A stretch of DNA of 64,000 nucleotides. It comes from Kordiimonadaceae bacterium. Its GTDB lineage: Bacteria > Pseudomonadota > Alphaproteobacteria > Sphingomonadales > Kordiimonadaceae. A program made the position numbers and the translations under genes. The notes beneath the pieces are model-generated. The model saw nothing but the letters and a program-made list of their open reading frames with translations. It was not told the origin of the DNA and searched no databases. Shown here piece by piece: positions 59,685-64,000 of the stretch; position 1 is the stretch's first letter, and the number at the start of each line of letters is the position of its first letter. Location of the stretch: assembly GCA_017640725.1 (NCBI GenBank), contig JAEPQB010000001.1, positions 1-64,000 on the forward strand, given 5' to 3'.

Positions 59685-62150
59685 ATGTTGAAAAACTATT
59701 TGATCACCGCGCTCAGAAATCTTCTGAGGCACAAACTTTATAGTTTCATCAATATTGGCGGCCTCAGTTTGGGCTTGGCAGCCTGCCTAATGATTTTCTT
59801 ATTTGTTCAAAGCGAACTGAGTTATGACAAATGGCTGCCTGATAATGAGCGCATCTACCGCCTTGAGGGCACCTATCATTCACCCGGCAAACCTGACAAT
59901 CATGCCTCGGTTAGCCCGGGCGCGGTCGCGCCGGCTTTCAAGCAACGTTTTCCCAACATGATTGAGGATGTGGTTCGCTTGTTGAGCGAGGGGTTTATCG
60001 TAAAATACGGCGAGACCCGTTTTATTGAAGATGCGTACCTCGCGGACCCGTCACTGTTTGACATACTGGACCTGCCCATGGTGGCTGGCGACCGCGAGAG
60101 GTTATTTGATGGCTATGACAAGCTGATCATCAGCGAGCGAATTGCCGAAAAATACTTCGGCGACGAGTCGCCAATTGGCAAAGTAATGGAGCTGGACGGC
60201 GGCCAGGACCGGCGTCAAGTGGTGGCTGTTATGCAAAACTTGCCAGATAACACACACTTGGACCTTGAAATTCTTGGGCACTTCAATCCGGCCGATTATG
60301 ACGAGATGCCCTGGATCGCCACCTGGTGGATATCATCGAATGTGTTCAGCTATTACAAGCTAACTCCGGGCACCACGCCTGATATGCTGGCCGAGCGTCT
60401 GCCCGCATACGTAGATGCCAACGCTGTCTTGAGCTCCAATTGGGAAGACCCTCGTCCACCAAGCGAGGTATTGAGCCTGTCCTTTGTGAACATTGGCGAT
60501 ATTCACTTGAGCTCGCCGAGCCGGTTTCAGATGAAGCCCACAGGCGACATTATGGTGGTTTACAGCTTTACCGGCATCGCTGCGCTGATCCTGGTGATCG
60601 CCATCATTAACTTCACCAACCTTTCAACAGCGCGCGCGTCGTTGCGGGCGCAGGAAATCGCGCTGCGCAAAGTGGTTGGTGCAACGCGTCGGCATATTGT
60701 TTACCAGTTTCTTGGCGAAGCCGTCGTGACTGTGGTTTTGGCCTCAATGCTGGCGTTTGCCATCGTAGAAGCGACCCTGCCCTGGTTTAACGCGTTCGTG
60801 GAAAAATTGCTCGACTTCAATGTCTTCACAGACCCGCAAATTCAGATTGGCCTTCTGGGTCTTTTAGTTGTTGTTAGCCTGGGTGCCGGTGCTCATCCTG
60901 CACTGCGCATGTCCTCATTCCGTCCGGCCCGGGTTTTACACTCCAAAAATGCTGGAAGCGCCGGTTCGGTCAAAATCAGAGCCATCTTAACAACGGTGCA
61001 GTTCACAATCTCAATCGGTCTGATGATCACCACTGGCGTGATATACAGCCAACTGAATTACGCCCGGTCTATGGATGTTGGTTTTGACAAAGACCACAAG
61101 ATGCAAGTGTTGAACATGTCATTTGGCCCGGTGGCGGAGGTCGCCAAAACCATTCAACAAGAAGTGGAACGGCTGCCTGGTGTGAATGCAACTGCCTTTT
61201 CAGATCGACGCGTTCCCTTGCGCGGATACTGGGACCCCGTCGCCACGATAGACCTCAATGGCGAGCGGCAGACACTTCGGCTAGAGTCTGTGCCTGCCGA
61301 CACTGAATTTCTGGAATTTATGGGCGCAAAACTGTTGGCAGGCCGCTTGTTCGACAAAGATCGCCAGACCGATGTGCTTCAGCCCATCGCAGGCAGCAAA
61401 GACTTCACTCAGACAGCACTCATAAACGAAACAACGGCGGCGGCTCTGGGTTTTGCGAATGTTGCAGATGCAATTGGGCTGGTTATGAACGTGCCTGACC
61501 CGGGCACCGACCATAGCATCAGGACAGAAATCATCGGCGTTGTGCAAGACATGCACCTGCGCTCTGTCCGAGACGCAATGGACAACTCGATTTTTGTCGC
61601 TCGTGATGAGCCGCTCAGAACGCTAAACGTTGATATTGGAAGCAACTCCATTGGGGACATGCAGCAAAAGATCGAAGAAATTTGGAACCGCCATATTCCA
61701 GAAGTGCCATTTTCGCACCGGTTTGTGGACGAATCGTATAACGAATACTACGAACAAGACGCCCGCCGCGGTGAGATTTTCGCCTACTTCTCTGCTTTCG
61801 CAATCCTGGTTTCCTGCCTTGGCCTTTATGGCCTGGCGAGCTTTACGGCTGAGCGCCGCGTGAAGGAAATTGGTGTGCGTAAAGTGATGGGCGCCACTGT
61901 GTCAGACATCGTTAAGCTGCTTACCTTCCAGTTTTCGAAACCCGTCCTGCTTGCCAACCTGATTGCCTGGCCTGTGGCCTGGTTTATCGCCAGCGACTGG
62001 CTTCAGGGCTTTCAATATCGCATTGACTTGAGTGTCTTTTATTTCATTTCAGCTGGCGCAGCAGCCCTGCTGATCGCCTGCGCAACAGTCGCCGGGCATG
62101 CCTTCAGAACGGCGCAAGCCAATCCGGTAGTTGCGCTGAAACACGAGTGA
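59685..62150 (+). CDS. FtsX/MacB-type ABC transporter permease, orphan
   Basis: An 821-aa protein with the duplicated MacB/FtsX architecture: N-terminal helix (about 18-40, FINIGGLSLGLAACLMIFLF), a large periplasmic domain (about 45-280), a three-helix core (about 285-425), a second periplasmic domain (about 450-690) and a final three-helix core. FtsX-core motifs ALRKVVGATRRHIVYQFLGE and VKEIGVRKVMGATVSDIVKL are visible. No ATP-binding partner, adaptor or regulator gene adjoins; the gene is flanked by a sigma-54 promoter and a terminator. It would need an ATPase encoded elsewhere. Confidence 0.9.
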   Translation: MLKNYLITALRNLLRHKLYSFINIGGLSLGLAACLMIFLFVQSELSYDKWLPDNERIYRLEGTYHSPGKPDNHASVSPGAVAPAFKQRFPNMIEDVVRLLSEGFIVKYGETRFIEDAYLADPSLFDILDLPMVAGDRERLFDGYDKLIISERIAEKYFGDESPIGKVMELDGGQDRRQVVAVMQNLPDNTHLDLEILGHFNPADYDEMPWIATWWISSNVFSYYKLTPGTTPDMLAERLPAYVDANAVLSSNWEDPRPPSEVLSLSFVNIGDIHLSSPSRFQMKPTGDIMVVYSFTGIAALILVIAIINFTNLSTARASLRAQEIALRKVVGATRRHIVYQFLGEAVVTVVLASMLAFAIVEATLPWFNAFVEKLLDFNVFTDPQIQIGLLGLLVVVSLGAGAHPALRMSSFRPARVLHSKNAGSAGSVKIRAILTTVQFTISIGLMITTGVIYSQLNYARSMDVGFDKDHKMQVLNMSFGPVAEVAKTIQQEVERLPGVNATAFSDRRVPLRGYWDPVATIDLNGERQTLRLESVPADTEFLEFMGAKLLAGRLFDKDRQTDVLQPIAGSKDFTQTALINETTAAALGFANVADAIGLVMNVPDPGTDHSIRTEIIGVVQDMHLRSVRDAMDNSIFVARDEPLRTLNVDIGSNSIGDMQQKIEEIWNRHIPEVPFSHRFVDESYNEYYEQDARRGEIFAYFSAFAILVSCLGLYGLASFTAERRVKEIGVRKVMGATVSDIVKLLTFQFSKPVLLANLIAWPVAWFIASDWLQGFQYRIDLSVFYFISAGAAALLIACATVAGHAFRTAQANPVVALKHE

Positions 62151-62183
62151 ACCCACGGACTCACTGAGTCCACGCAAGTAACT

Positions 62184-62220
62184 GGCTGGCCAGGGTTTAT
62201 CCTGCGCCAGCCCTTTTTTT
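62184..62220 (+). terminator. Rho-independent terminator after the permease gene
   Basis: GGCTGGC pairs with GCCAGCC around a loop with an inner AGG/CCT pairing, followed by C and seven Ts. Confidence 0.85.
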
Positions 62221-62227
62221 GATTTGC

Positions 62228-62257
62228 AAAAAAAGGGCCCGGCAGATGCCAGGCCCT
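62228..62257 (-). terminator. Rho-independent terminator after the chemoreceptor gene
   Basis: On the minus strand GGGCCTGGC-ATCT-GCCGGGCCC is a 9-bp stem (one T-G pair), followed by seven Ts. It lies 20 bases beyond the MCP stop. Confidence 0.85.
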
Positions 62258-62277
62258 CCCTGTGACAGGATGCTTAG

Positions 62278-64000
62278 TTACGCGCGGATTTTGCGATACA
62301 GATCCGTACCTTCACGCGCAAACTCATTGGCATTATTCACCGCCCCTGAAATCGTGCCCAGGCTTGCATTTATGTCTTCAACAGCAGTGGACGCTTCATG
62401 CATGCTGGAAGTGATTTCCCGGGATGTGGCCGCCTGTTCCTCAACCGCGCTCGCAACTGCAGTAACGCTACCTTCCACCGACGACACAGCACCTTTGATA
62501 CGGTCGAGACGTTTCACAACATCACCGCTGATGTCTTGCATGCCGTTAATTTCATTGGAAATTTGGGTCGTTGCGTTGGCCACCTGATTAGCGAGCGATT
62601 TCACTTCGCTGGCAACAACGGCGAACCCTTTGCCCGCCTCTCCGGCCCTGGCAGACTCGATTGTCGCATTGAGCGCAAGCAGGTTAATCTGGCCCGCGAT
62701 ATCATTGATCACATCAACAATGTTGGTCATGGCACCGGCCGCGTCAGAAAGCTGCTGCGCCGACTTGTCTGCCGTTTGTGCTTCATCCATGGCGCGACTA
62801 ACGTCACTGCGGGACGACTCCATACTGGACGCAATTTCCTGGGTTGACGCCTGGAACTGTTCTGCCGCCGCGGCAACGGCCTGCACAGTTTGCGCTGTCT
62901 CCGAAGAGGCTGAAGATGCTGAAGAAGCCTGATGAGAGGCATCCCCAACCGCATTCAGTATTTTCTCAAGGTTGGTATCTACCATGGCACCAACACGCTT
63001 GGCCTCGTCGCGCCCTTTCACTTGATCCGTGATGTCTGACGCATATTTGACCACCTTGAACGGTCGCCCGTCGGGATCGAAAATCGGATTATATGATGCT
63101 TGAATCCAAATCTCTTTCCCATCTTTACCAATTCGGCGATATTCACCAGCGTCAAACTGGCCCTGGCCTAACTGTTCCCAAAACCGCTGGTAAGCAGGCG
63201 TTTTCGCTTCATCCGGGTCCATAAACATACGGTGATGCTGACCTTTGATTTCATCGAGACTGTAGCCCACCGTGCTGGTGAAGTTTTCGTTGGCGTTGAT
63301 GATTGTGCCATCAAGCTCAAACTCAATCACAGCCTGCGATTTACCAATCGCCGCAATCTGCCCCGAATAGTCAGCGTTTCGAAGCTTTTGCTCGGTAATA
63401 TCGGTTGCATACTTCACCACTTTGAAGGGGTTGCCATCAGGGTCGAAAATTGGATTGTAAGACGCCTGAATCCAGATTTCCTTGCCGCCCTTGCCAATGC
63501 GTTTGTACTGCCCGGCTTCAAAGTTGCCCGCCGCCAATCGCTCCCAAAAGGATTTATACTCCTCAGACTGAGCGTACTCCGGCAGCACAAACATTCGGTG
63601 ATGATTGCCTTTGATCTCCAGAAGTGAATACCCAACGGCATCAAGGAAATTTTGGTTGGCATGACGAATGGTGCCATCCAGTTCAAACTCAATAACCGCC
63701 TGAACTTTGTTAATGGCTTCTATCTGGCCACAATAATCTGCGTTTTGCAGCACTTGGGCCGTGATATCTGTGGCGTATTTCACCACTTTAATAACGTTGC
63801 CGAGCCTGTCTTTAACAGGGTTGTAAGAAGCCTGAATCCAGACCTCTTTGCCACCTTTTCCTACCCGCTTATATTCCGCGGCCTGGAAAATGCCTTCTTT
63901 CAGGCTGCGCCAAAACTCTTTGTATTCGTCAGTATTTTCATAACCGGGCACAACAAACATACGATGGTGCTTGCCAATGATTTCATTGTATCGGTACCCC
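62278..64000 (-). CDS. Cytoplasmic methyl-accepting chemotaxis protein with tandem PAS domains (5' end outside window)
   Basis: About 574 residues of a chemoreceptor are present; the frame continues past 64000. From left to right in the protein: part of one PAS module ([10 protein letters not shown] then [17 protein letters not shown]), two full PAS modules of 122 residues each, and the MCP signalling domain (about 200 residues) with [20 protein letters not shown] and [14 protein letters not shown] hairpin-tip motifs. No membrane helix is seen in the part present. PAS modules of this type often bind heme or flavin for redox or oxygen sensing. A C-terminal CheB/CheR pentapeptide is lacking. 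Confidence 0.9.
   Translation of the reverse strand, partial: GYRYNEIIGKHHRMFVVPGYENTDEYKEFWRSLKEGIFQAAEYKRVGKGGKEVWIQASYNPVKDRLGNVIKVVKYATDITAQVLQNADYCGQIEAINKVQAVIEFELDGTIRHANQNFLDAVGYSLLEIKGNHHRMFVLPEYAQSEEYKSFWERLAAGNFEAGQYKRIGKGGKEIWIQASYNPIFDPDGNPFKVVKYATDITEQKLRNADYSGQIAAIGKSQAVIEFELDGTIINANENFTSTVGYSLDEIKGQHHRMFMDPDEAKTPAYQRFWEQLGQGQFDAGEYRRIGKDGKEIWIQASYNPIFDPDGRPFKVVKYASDITDQVKGRDEAKRVGAMVDTNLEKILNAVGDASHQASSASSASSETAQTVQAVAAAAEQFQASTQEIASSMESSRSDVSRAMDEAQTADKSAQQLSDAAGAMTNIVDVINDIAGQINLLALNATIESARAGEAGKGFAVVASEVKSLANQVANATTQISNEINGMQDISGDVVKRLDRIKGAVSSVEGSVTAVASAVEEQAATSREITSSMHEASTAVEDINASLGTISGAVNNANEFAREGTDLYRKIRA
63013..63744 (-). repeat. Two tandem PAS-module repeats (366 bp each)
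   Basis: Modules at 63379-63744 and 63013-63378 encode 122 residues each, opening [20 protein letters not shown] and [20 protein letters not shown], with shared [22 protein letters not shown] and PFKVVKYA. A third module begins beyond the right edge (partial at 63745-64000). Repetition suggests expansion by recombination. Confidence 0.85.

Noticed and set aside
1-64000. CRISPR array, insertion sequence, prophage or integrative element
   Set aside because: No regularly spaced direct repeats, transposase, integrase, phage structural gene or attachment-site duplication was seen; gene content is core-like throughout.

Overview
The window looks like a stretch of chromosome from a Gram-negative alphaproteobacterium. 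The evidence is the split b/b' subunits in the F0 ATP synthase operon, an ArsR-methyltransferase (SahR-like) regulator followed by metF and a two-gene metH, the rlmB / tRNA-Tyr / tRNA-Gly / tuf neighbourhood, and the DciA-like / DsbA-like / smc cluster near mutY. Lipoproteins, an RND pump and MlaA show an outer membrane. Genus cannot be fixed from the sequence. I see no prophage, insertion sequence, CRISPR array or integron; nearly all the DNA is coding and the gene content is core plus modest accessory functions.

Layout. 1-0.8 kb: tRNA-Tyr, tRNA-Gly and the start of tuf on the minus strand, with a TTGACA-type promoter upstream. 0.8-3.8 kb: rlmB, two unrelated SAM methyltransferases and a DUF985 cupin. 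3.8-6.5 kb: a YtrA-type GntR regulator with an ABC-2 exporter, headed by an unannotated 44-aa ORF and a long, almost U-free leader that carries repeated hairpins and begins at a YtrA-like operator. 6.8-11.6 kb: secreted nuclease/phosphatase-fold protein, apt, a membrane-anchored serine hydrolase and an exported alpha/beta hydrolase. 11.7-19 kb: hybrid histidine kinase, a solute-binding-like protein and an RND permease with its adaptor. 19-24.6 kb: the methionine / one-carbon operon sahR-like, metF, metH N-part, metH C-part, behind a perfect 22-bp palindrome. 24.7-33.7 kb: mlaA, VOC protein, an orphan solute-binding protein, ettA, a lipoprotein, GFA protein, GST, LysE exporter, epoxide-hydrolase-like enzyme and an NSS transporter. 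33.8-39 kb: amidohydrolase, then a tightly coupled three-gene operon of unknown role (DUF2269, DCC-DUF4166 fusion, saccharopine-dehydrogenase-like) and a beta-propeller protein. 39-46.6 kb: glutathione peroxidase, two tandem copies of an ECF sigma factor plus small membrane protein module, a PhzF isomerase, ArsC/Spx-like protein, a CDF metal exporter and secreted proteins. 46.7-51.2 kb: GSCFA protein and the F0 operon atpI-atpB-atpE-atpF'-atpF. 51.2-59.5 kb: smc, two DsbA-like thiol oxidoreductases, a DciA-like protein, a sodium/solute symporter and mutY. 59.5-64 kb: an orphan FtsX/MacB-type permease behind a sigma-54 promoter with upstream enhancer-like repeats, and a cytoplasmic chemoreceptor built of repeated PAS modules that runs off the right edge.

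The least explained signals are the U-depleted leader and small ORFs upstream of the GntR/ABC operon, the duplicated ECF modules that share a promoter motif, the sigma-54-controlled orphan permease, and the DUF2269 / DCC-DUF4166 / dehydrogenase operon. All functional calls are read from sequence motifs and remembered family features; no database search was run.
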